Source: Ceriagrion tenellum | Lineage: Eukaryota > Arthropoda > Insecta > Odonata > Coenagrionidae | Length of the DNA stretch: 64,000 bases | Assembly: GCA_963169105.1 (NCBI GenBank) | Contig: OY720636.1 | Coordinates: 76,496,123 to 76,560,122, forward strand | Reading direction: 5' to 3' | Shown here: piece by piece, positions 1-11,561 of the stretch | How positions within the stretch are numbered: position 1 is the stretch's first letter | Layout: every line of letters begins with the position of its first letter | Program-made: the position numbers and the translations under genes | Notes under the pieces: model-generated | The model's database searches: none | What the model was told of the DNA's origin: nothing | Seen by the model: the letters and a program-made list of their open reading frames with translations, nothing else

Positions 1-849
1 TGGTAATTTCGGAAATTAAAATATAATTATTACGGTAAATGACGAAATTTTTTCGTAAATTACCGTAGAACTTTTAGAATGGCCCATATCTAATAGTTAA
101 CGTATCGCTTTGTTGCCACTCCCATAGCATTCTTGGCCCCGCTTGCAACGCCCTCGCATTGACCCGGATCTTGTATAGCCCAAACTAGTGGCATTGTCAC
201 TTTGAAAGACGTGCATGAAAAACATTTCATTCGCATGATTGCGTGAATATTTAAAAGAAACTTTTATTCCAACATGCTTTATGACGTGGATTATTACAGC
301 ATTATATGAACTGAATTTTTAAAAATAACAGGAACTACAAGATGGTTCCGTCAAATTTTTACGGCGCGGAAGAAAAGAAATTAAAATTGTTGCATCTGAT
401 TGTCAGAATCCTCCCAAAGCAACACTAAGATAACATTTACCATGTTGCACTCACTAACTGCGTATGAAAATATGTGATAAAAACATGCCTCTACTAAAAT
501 CTAGCTATAATTCTTTGCATTATACTCGGAACGTAAGTGCCTCAGGAATATGTCTTCATATAACGAAGCCCAAAGTGTGATTTTCAAACAGTTAAGAATT
601 AATATTGAGAAAATTGATCATTTTGGAGTCAAAAACTCAATTTTTGAAGTAAAAATGAAAGCCGAACCGAAATTTGAAGGCATAAATTTAAAAATTGACA
701 CTGTAAGGCATCTTGTTCTAAAAACCTCCCTCTTCTACCATCGGAAAATGTAATTACCAAAAAGAATAAAAAATTATTCTCTTCATAAAACTAAACTCCT
801 CTCCGAGTCTAATTCTTTCATATAATGGAGGCAAGAGTTAGTTTTAAAT
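1..849. other. AT-rich stretch, no gene seen
   Basis: A 67-codon open frame at 550-753 (+) matches nothing I recognise and has no splice or promoter context, so I treat it as chance. I see no repeat structure here. Confidence 0.5.
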
Positions 850-1770
850 GGGCCTTAATGAGGCCCCTGGGACCCATGAGCCTCTGAAGGTTTCCAATAT
901 GGTCCATTTATTAAGGAACCCTTGGTACAATACCTCGCATTTTACTTCCCGATCGATTTGAACAGATCAGCATCATGTTCTAGTTTGGACGAAGTCTAGA
1001 TTAAAAAGTTAAAGACTAGAAAGTCATAGTAATAGTCATTTGTAGTCTCTCCCATCACAGACAAAAATCCGACTTAAAACTCATTTAAATTACCCTTAAT
1101 TCTTAAATTGACAGTCCCGAGCAAACCTAATTCTTCAGAATCAGAGTCTTAACGTCCTACCAGAGCTAACTCACTACTCCACGACACAACTCTAAGATTA
1201 TCACTAATTTAACGCTCGCTCTTCTTCCGTCTCTCCTCCCTGACAAATTCACTTCCCACTGATATCGATCCCTTTTTTCTATCACCAAAAAACTTCACCA
1301 ACCTGGCCTCCACACATCTTTCCTTAACTTAACTGCAAACTTAGACAGTAACAGACTTGGACACCAACTCCATATCTCTAAGTTAAGTATGTTTTTGTTA
1401 TTGTCGTTTGTATGTGTCCTGTGTGTTTGTTACAAGACCATTTTAAATTGTCAATTTTGCTGAATGTGGACTATTAATCTTCAAAATAAAAATTAAGATA
1501 AAATTGTCTGGGCATTGTCTAGAACAGACATAGTCTAGATATAGTCTAGATATAGTCTAGACAAGGTACATGGCCTTGGTTCATATACCATGAAAATGAC
1601 TTTCAAGATGTTCAAATCGATCGGGAAATATAGTATGTATTTGTATGTATGTATGGAGCTGTACAAAGAGTTCCATAATCATGGTGAACATCAGAACCAT
1701 CCAAAAAGTGACGTCTCACTTCATGAATAGAGTACCAAAATGACCTATGAATCCGTTTGGGTCCTAATGA
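850..1770. repeat. Foldback repeat (inverted arms about 640 bp apart)
   Basis: The left arm at about 898-968 (around CCCGATCGATTTGAAC) is matched in inverted orientation at about 1606-1690 (GTTCAAATCGATCGGG), with weaker similarity reaching outward to about 850 and 1770. The spacer is AT-rich and holds short repeats of TATAGTCTAGA near 1525-1560. No transposase is present. This looks like an old MITE or foldback element; the outer edges are uncertain and I saw no target duplication. Confidence 0.45.
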
Positions 1771-1984
1771 ACGTGTATTCGGTAATTTAGTTCAAACCCG
1801 TTGGATAAACTGGGGTCCCAGACTGCGATGGTGCTGAGAGGGATAGAGGGCTTGAGTCTCCTAGGGAAATCGAAGGCTTTACCTCGGTGGCGCAACTGTT
1901 TTTTGGGTGTTACTCAAAAGGGATGTCTCAAACTGTTCGTGACATATATATATCAGAAACGCTATCAGGGAGGTAAAAAATGAA

Positions 1985-2915
1985 CCAAACCTTAAAATGA
2001 AATTTGGCTCAACTGGGCTTCCCTCTTGCATTTTACGTAGATATGATGCTTAAACAGCTTTTAGATGGATTTGGTTTGAAACCTCTAGACTCAGAGAGAC
2101 TGTACGCGAGGCCCCTATTTCTTGAGCAATTACAAACAAGGAAATTTTGTGTGAGATGGAAAATATCATTTATACGCCCTCACTACATCTCTGCATCAGA
2201 AACAATAAAATATGAGAGGACATCGCCAAACATATAGATACAAAAATTCGCTCTTCTCTCCCTTAGTAAGCGATTGAAAACAGAGCTACACCCAGCGTTC
2301 CTAAAATACACTACACCATTTCACCTGTCTATGACCTTCTCCTTTACACCTTTATACGACTAGCGTACTCCGTCTACTAGTATACTTTATACGATTAGTG
2401 GTACTCCTACAACATGGCAATGCGTCAGCTTGCAGGGTAGTATGCAGAGCGCATGTAGCATGGTAGATCGGATCATGAGAATAAAATAAGGGTAGTAGAT
2501 TGTATAACAGAAAGGTTTAAAATGTCATTTTTCCCGCGATCAAAAAGAGGGACGGATCCTTTATGAATATTGGATATGATAGCTACTTTGAGGATTTGAA
2601 GTAGGTTAGTTGAAAATTAGGTAGCTGATTAATTCATATGCCCGCTTAAGGCATGTATCAAAGTCTGCCGAGTAGTGCCAACACCATGTTTCGCATGTTC
2701 CTGCATGACTCTTGCGTCACGATTACATAGTTACATTATAGATTATTTTTTTAGTTTCTGAAGTATTTGTAGCATACCAAGTATGTGGTGCTTGTTGGTG
2801 AAAGTAAAATTTCTTCACTGTAGTTCATGTTGGTGATAAGTCTACTCCTGCCAAACACCCTTGTGGTGGCTTGCAGAGTAATAAGTACATGTAGATGTCT
2901 ACGTAAATATACCAC
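1985..2915 (+). pseudogene. LINE 3' end fragment (CR1/L2-type), plus strand
   Basis: The translation around 2045-2220 (LLDGFGLKPLDSERLYARP, then RPHYIS) matches the C-terminal end of the LINE reverse transcriptases seen elsewhere in this window, for example GLGWEPLDTRRLCAR on the minus strand near 61500. A roughly 600-base untranslated tail follows. It ends near 2868-2915 with the conserved block GGTGGCTTGCAG and a GTAGATGT-type tail, which marks the 3' end of this LINE family. The element is 5'-truncated and dead. The preceding open frame at 1801-1983 is not recognisable. Confidence 0.6.
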
Positions 2916-3719
2916 CCAAAGAAACGTATGCTTAGTTTCGAATTATTTTAGGCTCTAAGGGAACGGTAATACGGTGACGAAGAATGACGAAACAATGATA
3001 GGTTTATTCACTCTCAGTTTCGATAATTTTTTTAGAATTGGAAAACACTACTTTGCTCAATTTTGGAGAATAGTAATTATTTATTTATCAATTGTATGAA
3101 CCCTTAATGCACACGTTACATTAAAAATAAAAAGAATTAATTAGGAATCCCTTTTTAGGCATTTCCTGTATTTGGGATAACTCATAAAAATTAAATTTCG
3201 AATAGTTGATGATGGAAAAAACAGAGATCACGTACAATACAGAAATATATACATGAAAAAAGATAAAATTTTAGTCTGATCTCACCTGTCGTACAGTCAA
3301 CAAAAAACAAATTCAGTTAACAAATAGAGTTAACAAAAAACACATCTAGATTTCCTACATTAAGTAGCCATCTTTTTACTCTGTTGAGAAAAGAAATTAA
3401 ACTAATGGAACCTCTCATATCATCTGAAAAAATAAGAAATTATTTTGGCCCAAAATATATAAATGAGCGTTTAAATAAGGGCAAATTTGGCTTGGGCGTT
3501 ATACATTTATACATTTTCCTAGATCCTCATACATTTTCCTAGATCTTAGATTATATTTATTTGCTTGTGGCTCTACCTTAGGTTCATTAACTTTTCTGCG
3601 GTAATAATTACCACACTGAAGTGTAAGGGAGGTGAGGATATGTTAAGGCATTAGGTAAGCTTTAGCGGGTGTTTTATGGGACAGGGAGGATAATTCTTTA
3701 TCCATTCCACAGACTGAAA
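2916..3719. other. AT-rich stretch, no gene seen
   Basis: No coding frame, repeat pair or RNA gene is supported here. Confidence 0.5.
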
Positions 3720-4090
3720 TATCTCAGTTTGCAGAATCCTCCACTCACACCCCTCTCAAGCAGCTGTCTTCCCTCGGCTCAGACCGCTACACTTCCCGGA
3801 ACAGATAACGCCTCCCTCCCGTTCCTTCTGTTTGGGAGTTAGCGTCGCGGTATTGTTGCCAAAGTAAACGCGTCTCGAAAATGCGCGCCCGTTTGCTAGC
3901 TTTTCTCCGGAAACTCGATGTGATTCAGTTTTCTCGTGAGGTCTTTTTATAGCTGTAGCGTGAACAGTTCAATTGCGCGATGGAAAAGACCCACCTGTGT
4001 CGGCGATTGAATCACAAATCTTTGATTTTTCTGTCAATGCGCTACCTCGGATTCATATCTTTCACGCACTTTTCGCTGGACTTACTGTTT
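3720..4090. other. GC-richer block without a supported gene
   Basis: This block is clearly richer in G+C and CpG than its surroundings. It contains a short ATG frame near 3879 (about 18 codons), which I do not regard as a gene. It could be an untranslated first exon, a promoter region or an old element end; nothing in the sequence decides. Confidence 0.3.
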
Positions 4091-4300
4091 TTCCGCCATA
4101 AAAATCTTAAATGCTCCTGCATTTATATGTTGGTTCCTTCATAAAAAAGCCTTGGTCTCTGTTTGATATAAATAACATAACTTTTCATGCTATTTTATCT
4201 TTTAAACAGAACGAGAAATTATGCGGCGTTGCATGCAAGAGTTGGTAATTATGTTCAGGAATTAACAAAAACTTTGTAAGTTTTACGTAGAATATTTATT

Positions 4301-4341
4301 GGACGACCGGTTTCGTCGAAAAGTCGACATCATCAGGTAAT
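4301..4341 (-). ncRNA. Hammerhead-ribozyme-like motif (single)
   Basis: On the minus strand, CTGATGA (4336-4330) is followed by a 15-base stem-loop GTCGA/CTTT/TCGAC (4329-4315) and then GAAA (4314-4311) and CCGGT. These are the invariant hammerhead core blocks in the right order, with a perfect 5-bp stem II. A complementary ACCGG strand for stem III is not visible nearby upstream, so this may be only the 3' half of a ribozyme. The motif type is known from Penelope-like elements and retrozymes. Confidence 0.6.
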
Positions 4342-4345
4342 CACC

Positions 4346-5050
4346 TGAATTAACAATATGGAAAAGTTTTACAAATTTAAGGGTGAAACTATGGAATTTG
4401 TTAGAGTTAGTAATATAGGTTAGTAATATAGGTTAGGTAGTAATAACAGAGTAGAAAGGTTTTACACATTACAATACTTCTAAAGATCTTTTACTATCTA
4501 TTTCAAGTAATAAATAAAAATTAATTTTAAATATCCTGCCTTTATGTATATGTGCGCGTGTGTGGGTGTTTTAGACGAAAGTATAAATAATGCCCGTTCC
4601 CACTACCAATGTACGGACCTTAGTACCAACCACTCGCGCGTTCCCACGAGTTATAAGTTACCATCGTAACTCAGTGCTGCTCTCCCTAGGCTGCCACTTG
4701 AACTACTGACAAACACACATCTAATCTTAGTTATTTTAGTAGAAATAAAGAGCACTTTCCATCTTTGTATACTTGGAAATGTCTCAAAAATTAAATCACA
4801 GCTCTCCTCCACTCTTCTTCAAAAGACAGTCTTCGGCATCCGTGTATTAATTTGGGAGGGAAAGGTCGACGGGAAATTTAATAAGTAAGTCCGTGATGTT
4901 TATTAACCTTAAAATTTGATCAACTTTGAACTGAAATTTTTTATTGATAAATTTGTCGTTATTGCAGATTTTTTATATTACTCAATAACTACCCATGTAT
5001 GTTTGGTTAAAAACTGGAATTTAGACAAAAGGAAGGCCAAGTACTTCTAC
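4346..5050. other. AT-rich stretch, no gene seen
   Basis: Nothing supportable is visible. The left end of the hAT element described next should lie in or near here, but I could not find a match to its right terminus. Confidence 0.4.
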
Positions 5051-5099
5051 TGATACGTCCATCACGTCTATCATTGAAGAAGGAAATGATCGAAACTCT

Positions 5100-5394
5100 G
5101 TGATTTCTTCAAAATCTAGCATAAAAGAACATCTGTCAGCTACGAACAAACCAAAACAGAAGTACGATGAAAGTTATTTAAACTTGGGATTTATGTGTAT
5201 TGGCAATTCGGATGCTCCTGATGCAATGTGTGTTTTGCGTCATAAAATACTCGCAAAGAGTTCTTTGGCTCGAGCAAACCTCTGCAGGCACTTCGAAATG
5301 ATACACAGTGATTATTAAGGAAAAGGCATGGAATTTTTTAAGAGACGACTTGACGCACTGAAAAGTCCAAACTTAAAATTATTACAATGGCTAA
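5100..5394 (+). pseudogene. hAT transposase pseudogene, N-terminal part (BED finger)
   Basis: The frame reads SYLNLGFMCIGNSDAPDAMC and then NLCRHFEMIHSDY. This is the layout of the BED finger of ZBED5-like proteins (a Cys-containing segment, then LxRHxxxxH); the second Cys of the usual CxxC pair is lost (CVLR). A single in-frame TAA at 5317-5319 is followed by continued homology (FFKRRLDALKSPNLKLLQWL) up to the insertion point at 5394. After excising the inserted element the frame runs straight on at 7035, so both halves belong to one gene. Confidence 0.7.
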
Positions 5395-7034
5395 AGGCTG
5401 GGACACAATCAACGTGTAAGTGTAACGTGAGCCGTTAACGGGAATACGCGAAAAGATGGCTGACGCGAGGGTATAGCGAACGAACACAATCAACGTGTAC
5501 GGGGAGTACGTGTACGCGAGAGATGGGCAACTTTAATCTCTTCCCGTGTCCCGTACACGGAAAACCAATCAGAATAGTCCTGAGAATCCGAGAATGGGAG
5601 CCATCTGTCGGCAGATACATCCATCTGTTGAAGATTGCTCTTGGCTAAGATAACTTAAGCCGCGTCCGAATTCAGAAGGCCACAAGGACTCAAGGGGAGG
5701 TCGCAAGGCGAGGCCGCACGGTGTCGAGGAGACTCCTCGAGGACGGATGAATCTGGACAGTTCTAAGGGCATAGCGCTGCCCTCTCCGGGAGAGAAAGTG
5801 AACTAAAAATAAAGGACATCGGAAAAAACAGCCCGATTCCCCGAAAATAAATGGAAGTACAGTTCTGGTGCTCTGTTCGCTATCGCTTTTTACTTGGACA
5901 GTTTTTTTATATTCATTTTTTTCCGTTTTAAATTTTCATTTCATATATTAATTTAGATTAGGGGTGAGGTAGTTTTCTTAGTATCTATAATCAGTAGAAC
6001 GTAGTGGATTAACTTTTATTAGTTTTATTCTTGTATATTATTCTTCCTTCATTTTTATTTACTTTATTGTTCAAATAGGCGTTGCGTGTAAATGTAGTTT
6101 TTACCTCTTTGTACTTAATGTCAGGCATTAATTTTCATTGTATCTCAAGGTTAGAGCTTTTAGTTGCGTATTAACAATTTTTGTCGTAGCTTTAGTATAG
6201 TTTAATTATATTTCGCGATAAGTCTAGTTTTTCTGTCATGGTTTTCATGATATATTGGCAGTTTTTGCGTTAAATGATTCCATTCCTACTGTAGTGTTCT
6301 TAGTTATTAGGATTAGTCGTTTTTTTGTGGGCACTTAAGTGTAGTAGATGCATATATAGTGTAGTATTTTTTCGCTGTATTAACAATAGGCAGTATATCG
6401 CGTTAAATAATTTATTAAAGCGTTAGTTTCCTTGTTATAATCATTGTTAATAAATTAATAGGGTATTAGGATAGGTAGTTGCTCAAAAGTTAGCTCAAAG
6501 GAATGAATTGTAATTCTCTGCCTGTTACCACTTACATTTGAAAGTAAAAATATCCATTTGCTCGATTTTGTCCACACGTGTACCGATACCGAATACCGCC
6601 ACATAACTTTAAATACAGGAAGTACCCCGTGACGTGCAATTCCAAGAAATGCATGGCGTGATGCGCAAAGGATCCCATGGAGCAACATTCCAATATGGCG
6701 TCCGAGGACGGGTAGAAGTGTGCACCGATTGCATCCTCGATTGAGCCCCCTCCCGAGGACACATGCGAGGAGGCATGTTGAATTCGGACGTCCTTCAAGA
6801 TGGCCGCCGTTCTCGGAAGGACGGATATGCGACCTTCCAAGTGTCCTTGACGGTGAATTCGGACGCGGCTTTATATACTTCCACACTTGTTTACACCTGA
6901 TCTCTTAGCTGCGCCTGCGTTAGTCAACTGTTACTCCGGGCCGCGTCGATTGTGACCGCTGACTTGGGTTCCCCGTCTCCCGTTGTCCCGTTTACGTCTC
7001 GCGTCACACGTACACGTTGATTGCGTCCCAGCCT
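5395..7034. mobile_element. Non-autonomous PIF/Harbinger-like element (TAA target duplication)
   Basis: The left end AGGCTGGGACACAATCAACG (5395-) is mirrored at the right end (CGTTGATTGCGTCCCAGCCT, to 7034), with homology continuing for about 50 bp. A subterminal inverted block (AAGCCGCGTCCGAATTCA, near 5660 and 6860) is also shared. The element is flanked by TAA at 5392-5394 and 7035-7037, a 3-bp duplication typical of PIF/Harbinger. It interrupts the hAT coding frame exactly. No transposase is recognisable inside; the 143-codon minus frame at 6455-6886 matches nothing I know and lies in the right subterminal region. Confidence 0.75.
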
Positions 7035-8584
7035 TAAAACTGAAAACGAAAATGCAACATAGGCATCTTATCGCGTGAGTTATCGCATTGCAGTTAATGG
7101 TGAGGCTCAACCAATTGGAGAGACGCTCATTAAGCCATGTGCGAAGGACATGGTGTCGCTTGTTCTTAACAAACAGGCTGCTGAAAAAACAGATGCAATA
7201 CAAATATCATATAACACTGTTTCACGACGCATTAAAGACCTTTCTACTAGCATAGAGAAAGAGTTAATTCGTTGTCTTGGACTTTACAGTGAATATGTAT
7301 TGTAAATGGATGAATCTACAGGTGTCGCAGGACTAGCTGTCCTACTAGTATTTGTTCGTTACCCATATGATAAAAGTTTTGAAGAAGACTTACTCATGTG
7401 TGGATATTTACATGGAAAAACTACAGAAGAAGATATATTTAGCTATATTAATGATTACTTTACAAATCAAGAGATAGGTTGGGAGAAGTGTATTGATATT
7501 TGTACAGATGGTGCTCGAGCATTGGTAGGAAATATGAAAGGTGTTGTGTCACGCATCCAGAAAGTAGCTAAACGAGTCACCAGCAGTCATTGTACTTTGC
7601 ACAGGCAAGCAGTGGTGACTAAAAAAATTTCCACAAATTTATAAAAATTTTATGGATGAAGCCGTGCAAAGTGATAAACTATATAATGTCCACTTCAATC
7701 CAGAATATTAAAAATATTGTACGATGAAATGGGTAGTGGACACAAAGCACTTTTATTACATACTGAAGAGAGATGGCTATCCAGAGTGAAGACACTATTA
7801 AGACTTTATGAACTCCAAAGTGAGGCTTTGTTCTTCTTGAAGGCACAAAATAATTCATTACAAGTTCAAAATTTTGTTAAAGTTTTAAAAAACCATCATG
7901 GTTGATAAAAATTGCATACCTTGAAGATATTTTTACCAAGTGTAATGAAGTTAACTTATTATTACAAGGAAAAAGTATTACAGTTTTTAATACAAGAGAT
8001 AAAATTGAATCTTTTGATAAAATACAATTTTGTATTTCATTAGTTGTCTAATAATTTTTATTGTTTTTCTGCCTTTCTGTGTATGTTTGAATGAATTACA
8101 TTTTAAAGTTGATTACGAAGTTTCCAAAGCATATTTAGAGCACCTTCATAACTTGAAACCAACTCTTTTGCAATATTTTCCGAAAACTAGTAAGGAAGAT
8201 TCCTGAATTCGTAATCAATTTTCCGTGACAACTAAACCAGTAGGCTTTAACGCAAGTGACTATGAAGATATAATTGATTTAATTAGTGACTCTGCTTTGA
8301 AACAGAAATACAAATATCACCCTTTAAATGATTTCTGGACGAGTTTGTCAGAAGAGTACCCCAATTTATCAAAACAAGCTATTCTACAACCTATTCATGC
8401 GAAGCGGGATTTTCTTATTATGCTGCAACGAAGTCAAAGTGCAGGAATCGGCTCGACGCCACATCAGATATTAGAATACAACATTCCAATGTTGTGCCTG
8501 TTATCAAAAAAATATGAAATTCAAGAATTCAAAATCATAAAAGTCATTAATGACTTTATTTATTCATATTTTAAGTTAGTATAA
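7035..8584 (+). pseudogene. hAT transposase pseudogene, catalytic and dimerisation parts
   Basis: The reading frame shows IGETLIKPCAKDMV, then VLNKQAAEK, MDESTG (a catalytic Asp region), DICTDGARALVG (the second conserved Asp segment), then SHCTLHRQA and HTEERWLSRVKTLLRLYEL, all landmarks of ZBED5/SCAND3-type hAT proteins. The C-terminal NDFWTSLSEEYPNLSKQAI corresponds to the hAT dimerisation region. In-frame stops occur at about 7060 and 7303-7305, and deletions or frameshifts at 7640-7720 and 7905-8225. No active protein can be made. Such genes are sometimes domesticated, but the damage here argues against it. Confidence 0.75.
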
Positions 8585-8806
8585 TTTTATTTATTTTATT
8601 ATACTTTTATATTTAAAATTAATTATTAAATATATAACTTGTTTCAACAAATGTTTTTAAAATTTTGACAAGTAGAATTACCCAGCATAAAAAATAAGAT
8701 AAATGTTCCGTTAAACATTACAGGCTTGTGAAGTGTTATACTGCAGAAAAAGTTTGGGAAACCCTGCACTAACACAGGCAATGAAAATGTCTTTTATTTT
8801 GTTTAT

Positions 8807-9163
8807 GGGCCATTCAAGTATAACGTAGGACATTAGTGGGAGTGGAGGGGTTAGGATCATCATACAACGTCTTATTCTGGGAGGGCATGTGGGTATGGAA
8901 CCAATTTACTTAAGGGTTTCGTCCATCTTGAAATAATGTATCGTTTCCGAATGAAATTTAGCATTATTCAGTCGCCTGTCTGACTAGCTACGTTTACTCC
9001 ATGCTCAACCGAAGCGAGCGTTTAACGAAGAGTAGATTCAAATATCTAACGTCGTGCGTAGGACTGAGAGGGAGGGGAGGTTGGGAAAATCTTACGTTGT
9101 CGTACATAGGGGGAAGGGGTGGGGTCAAAAATGGCATTAATTTTCTTACGAAATACTTGAACC
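8807..9163. mobile_element. MITE, copy 1
   Basis: The left end (GGGCCATTCAAGTATAACGT) and right end (TACGAAATACTTGAACCC) are imperfect inverted repeats. A related copy lies at 14184-14602 in the same orientation; shared internal blocks include TTTAACGAAGAGTAGATTC and AATATCTAACGTC followed by ACTGAGAGGGAGG. It has no coding capacity. The superfamily is not determined and no clear target duplication was seen. Confidence 0.6.
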
Positions 9164-9268
9164 CTTAGCGCAGGTGACGTAACAAATTCCACTTCTGCGG
9201 TTCACCAATTAAAACAGTTTAGCGCACATCCATGATTATAAAATGCACCCAGCATTCACAGGACTAAC

Positions 9269-9337
9269 CTTTCATCGTCCTTGCTTATCGATGTCTTCGA
9301 TGGTGGATCCTCGGAATCGGACGCGTACCCATTCATC
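9269..9337 (-). CDS. Isolated short exon, Asp/Ser-rich (symmetric phase 2)
   Basis: On the minus strand a pyrimidine tract ending TTTTTTCTCCAG precedes the exon and GTTAGT follows it. The exon is 69 bases. It opens with one base and ends with two, and the frame reads MNGYASDSEDPPSKTSISK and then DDER. Composition and phase match the linker exons at 25.8-30 kb and 54.9 kb, so this may belong to a further paralogue, or be a stray exon copy. It lies downstream of the terminal exon at 22632-24060 and so cannot be part of that same transcript. Confidence 0.45.
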
Positions 9338-9339
9338 CT

Positions 9340-10180
9340 GGAGAAAAAATATGACATTAGGACTGAGAATGGAATGGAAGAGAAGAGAATAGGTATGGAA
9401 TTCCAATAACCTTTTTTCTAAGTTAAAGTGGTTCCACCGTAAAATTATTTGAATCTGAATGAAATAAAATTATAAAGAAAATGCTGCTGAAAAACTAGCT
9501 GCTTAAAGAAAATGTTTATTTTATGTCAATTAAAATATATATTGAAATGAACAATAAAATAGTTTCCACGCTATTTTGATCCTTAAAATCGAACTTGAAG
9601 TTACATGGTGTAAAATTTGAAAGTGGTTGAAACGTGGGAAAAAAAATTTTCATTGCCGAAGGAACATATTTTTATTCACACGGAATTGAACAAAGTTCTT
9701 CTTTCCTACTCTTCTGGGGAGGAGAAATTTTACCATGCGAAGCTCGGGTACGATTACTTCGTTTGGAATGACTCATATATTTTTTGAAAAGTATTCCAAT
9801 AGAAGAATAAGTAACTTTAGCATTAATACTTAAAACTATCAGTTCACCCTCCTTTGGTGTCGCTTTAAAAAAATATAAATTCAAATAATTTTCTGGGGTA
9901 GTGTAGGGAGGGTCCGAATCCCTTTTTTTATCTCTGTTTCTATAGCTATTTCTTGATTCAGTTGTTATCATGCCCGAAATATGTTCCTGAGTGAGTAATC
10001 GCGGATTATATACGAATTTATTTCGTGTTCCTATGTCCCATACGATTTCTTAAACAACTTTGGAGGTGATACAAGAATTAAAGGTACAGTATTTTCATGT
10101 GTTAAAGAACAAAGAAGCTCTGTTAAGTGGCTTCGTGAGAAATACGAAAAAATTAAGTCACAATGAAAAATGTGTAACTA
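9340..10180. other. AT-rich stretch, no gene supported
   Basis: A 99-codon minus-strand frame at 9672-9971 has no recognisable family and no splice context. No repeats were recognised. Confidence 0.35.
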
Positions 10181-10189
10181 ATGTAATCA

Positions 10190-10350
10190 AACTGGTATCG
10201 AAAAATTAAATTATTATGATGATTGTGATAGCATATATATAGGCCAAACATCCCAATATCTAAAAAATAGAATCTCCCAACATAAAAGTTCAATAAAATC
10301 CAAAAATCAATTGTGCTCTAGCAGATCATGCAATCAAAAAAAACCACTCA
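10190..10350 (+). pseudogene. Penelope-like GIY-YIG fragment, family 1
   Basis: Here the plus strand encodes CDSIYIGQTSQYLKNRISQH and then KSS, followed around a frame change by LADHAI. This is the core of the GIY-YIG endonuclease domain carried by Penelope-like retroelements (YIGQT, then R...H, then HA). It is short and decayed, and a second Penelope-like element abuts it on the right. Confidence 0.6.
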
Positions 10351-11221
10351 TTGTCATCCCGATCACTGCAAACGCTCCCTCCCATTTTCTCTGGCTCGTC
10401 GAGGTCGACGTATTTGCTCCGACGATTTTCATTTATTTCGTTATTTGAAAGACCTGGAAATAGCGTTCGTGAGCCGGGGATATCCCCTCCACCTGGTGAG
10501 GGAGCAGTTCATCAGGGCGGTTGAGCCCTCAAGGAGACCGCCTTCCACGCCTCAACCGGACGAACACCTTTATCCTGATGAACAAATCTTTGTAACCACC
10601 TTTCATCCGGGTCTAGATGCTGCACTGAAAAACCTTCTCAAGTCAGCACACTCAATTCTCGCCTCTTCCCCCTCTACTTCTTCTTTTATTCGAAGACCTC
10701 CCGTGCTTTCCTTTCGTCGCCCTCCCAATCTCCAAAATAGTCTCTGGATCCGCGAGATCCGACAAACCTCACTTGAGGGTAGTGTGGCCGATCCCCCTCT
10801 CGTTGGATCAAATCCTTGCAGCAAGCCCCGTTGTCTCACCTGCCCACTCAACCCTTTCTCCCGAACTTTCACGACCCCTATCACAAATATAACGTATCAG
10901 ATACTTACTCGGGGAACCTGTTCCTCGAGTAATGTAATTTACCTCCTCACCTGTAAGCACTGCCAGACCTTCTACGTTGGCCTCACTAGCACATCTCTCA
11001 ATGTACGAATCAATAACCACAGGAGCAGCGTGACACAACAATTGAAGCTGCCTGTAGCGGAGCACGCCAATTCTCATAACCTCCCCTTCAACGACTGCTT
11101 CCAAGTAAAAATCATTCGCGCCCTCCCACCTGACACATCTATCATGGAGCTCCGCCATTGGGAACAATCATATATTTCAATCCTGAAATGTATTTGTACT
11201 CCCGGGCTTAACCTCCGCTAG
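10328..11221 (+). pseudogene. Penelope-like element, C-terminal linker and GIY-YIG endonuclease (5'-truncated)
   Basis: This 297-codon frame lacks the reverse-transcriptase core. It holds the end of the RT/thumb region (about residues 15-75, FRYLKDLEIAFVSRGYP), a Pro/Ser-rich linker with FRRPPNLQNSLW, a Cys pair block (CSKPRCLTC) and the GIY-YIG domain (about 195-297: NVIYLLTC, YVGLTSTSLNVR, HRSS, AEHANSH, ELRHWEQ). Penelope-like elements join an RT to this endonuclease for target-primed insertion, so this is a 5'-truncated copy. The first nine or so codons come from the neighbouring family-1 fragment. A hammerhead ribozyme follows 140 bases downstream, as expected for this class. The frame is intact but very unlikely to act alone. 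Confidence 0.75.
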
Positions 11222-11363
11222 CTTTCTCCGTATCCCCTCCCCTTATTCCTCCCTCCCTCACTTCCTTCCAACCAATCACTTCCCTCAAAAACCAACCACG
11301 CACCCAGTCAGACCCTCTACCCTCAACTCCAGTGTGACACTCTTCAGTTGTGATTTTCTCCCG

Positions 11364-11387
11364 CTGAGGAAGGGTTCTCACCCGAAA
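11364..11387 (+). ncRNA. Hammerhead ribozyme core of the Penelope-like element, copy 1
   Basis: CTGAGGA (11364-11370), stem II AGGGTTCTCACCC (11371-11383), then GAAA (11384-11387). The order and spacing match a type I hammerhead core, with stem II paired GGGT/ACCC. Such ribozymes are a known component of Penelope-like element terminal repeats. I did not resolve stems I and III. Confidence 0.7.
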
Positions 11388-11477
11388 GCTTCCGAGAGCA
11401 GTGGACACCGGTGTCGCCATGGATCGCCTTTCTGTGAGTGTCCACTGATATACCTAACCTCAACGCCTTGTTGCTAG

Positions 11478-11479
<2 letters not shown>

Positions 11480-11559
<80 letters not shown>
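11480..11559. repeat. (AT)n microsatellite at the centre of a palindrome
   Basis: About 80 bases of pure AT dinucleotide. Its flanks are inverted copies of each other (TTGTTGCTAGCTT on the left, AAGCTAGCAACAA on the right), so it sits between oppositely oriented Penelope-like tails. Confidence 0.9.

Positions 11560-11561
<2 letters not shown>

Larger units (their letters stand above)
5060..8766 (+). mobile_element. Decayed hAT element, ZBED5/Buster-like, with nested insertion
   Basis: The parts in order are a BED-type zinc-finger region (5100-5340), a break by another transposon at 5395-7034, the hAT core (7035-7905) and the C-terminal dimerisation region (8225-8584). The right end carries a hAT-style terminus: GCAGAAAAAGTTTGGGAA followed by CCCTG at 8762-8766, the inverse of the CAGGG...CCCAAACTTTTT ends typical of ZBED5-like elements. 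I did not find the left terminus or the 8-bp target duplication, so the left end may be lost. The element is dead (stops and deletions). Confidence 0.7.

Noticed and set aside
1801..1983. 60-codon plus frame before the LINE tail
   Set aside because: No similarity to the LINE protein in any frame that I can see and no other support.
3720..4090. GC-rich block considered as a gene with start at about 3879
   Set aside because: The frame closes after about 18 codons and there is no clear donor in a sensible phase.
6455..6886. 143-codon minus-strand open frame
   Set aside because: It lies in the right subterminal part of the Harbinger-like element, overlaps other frames and shows no motif.
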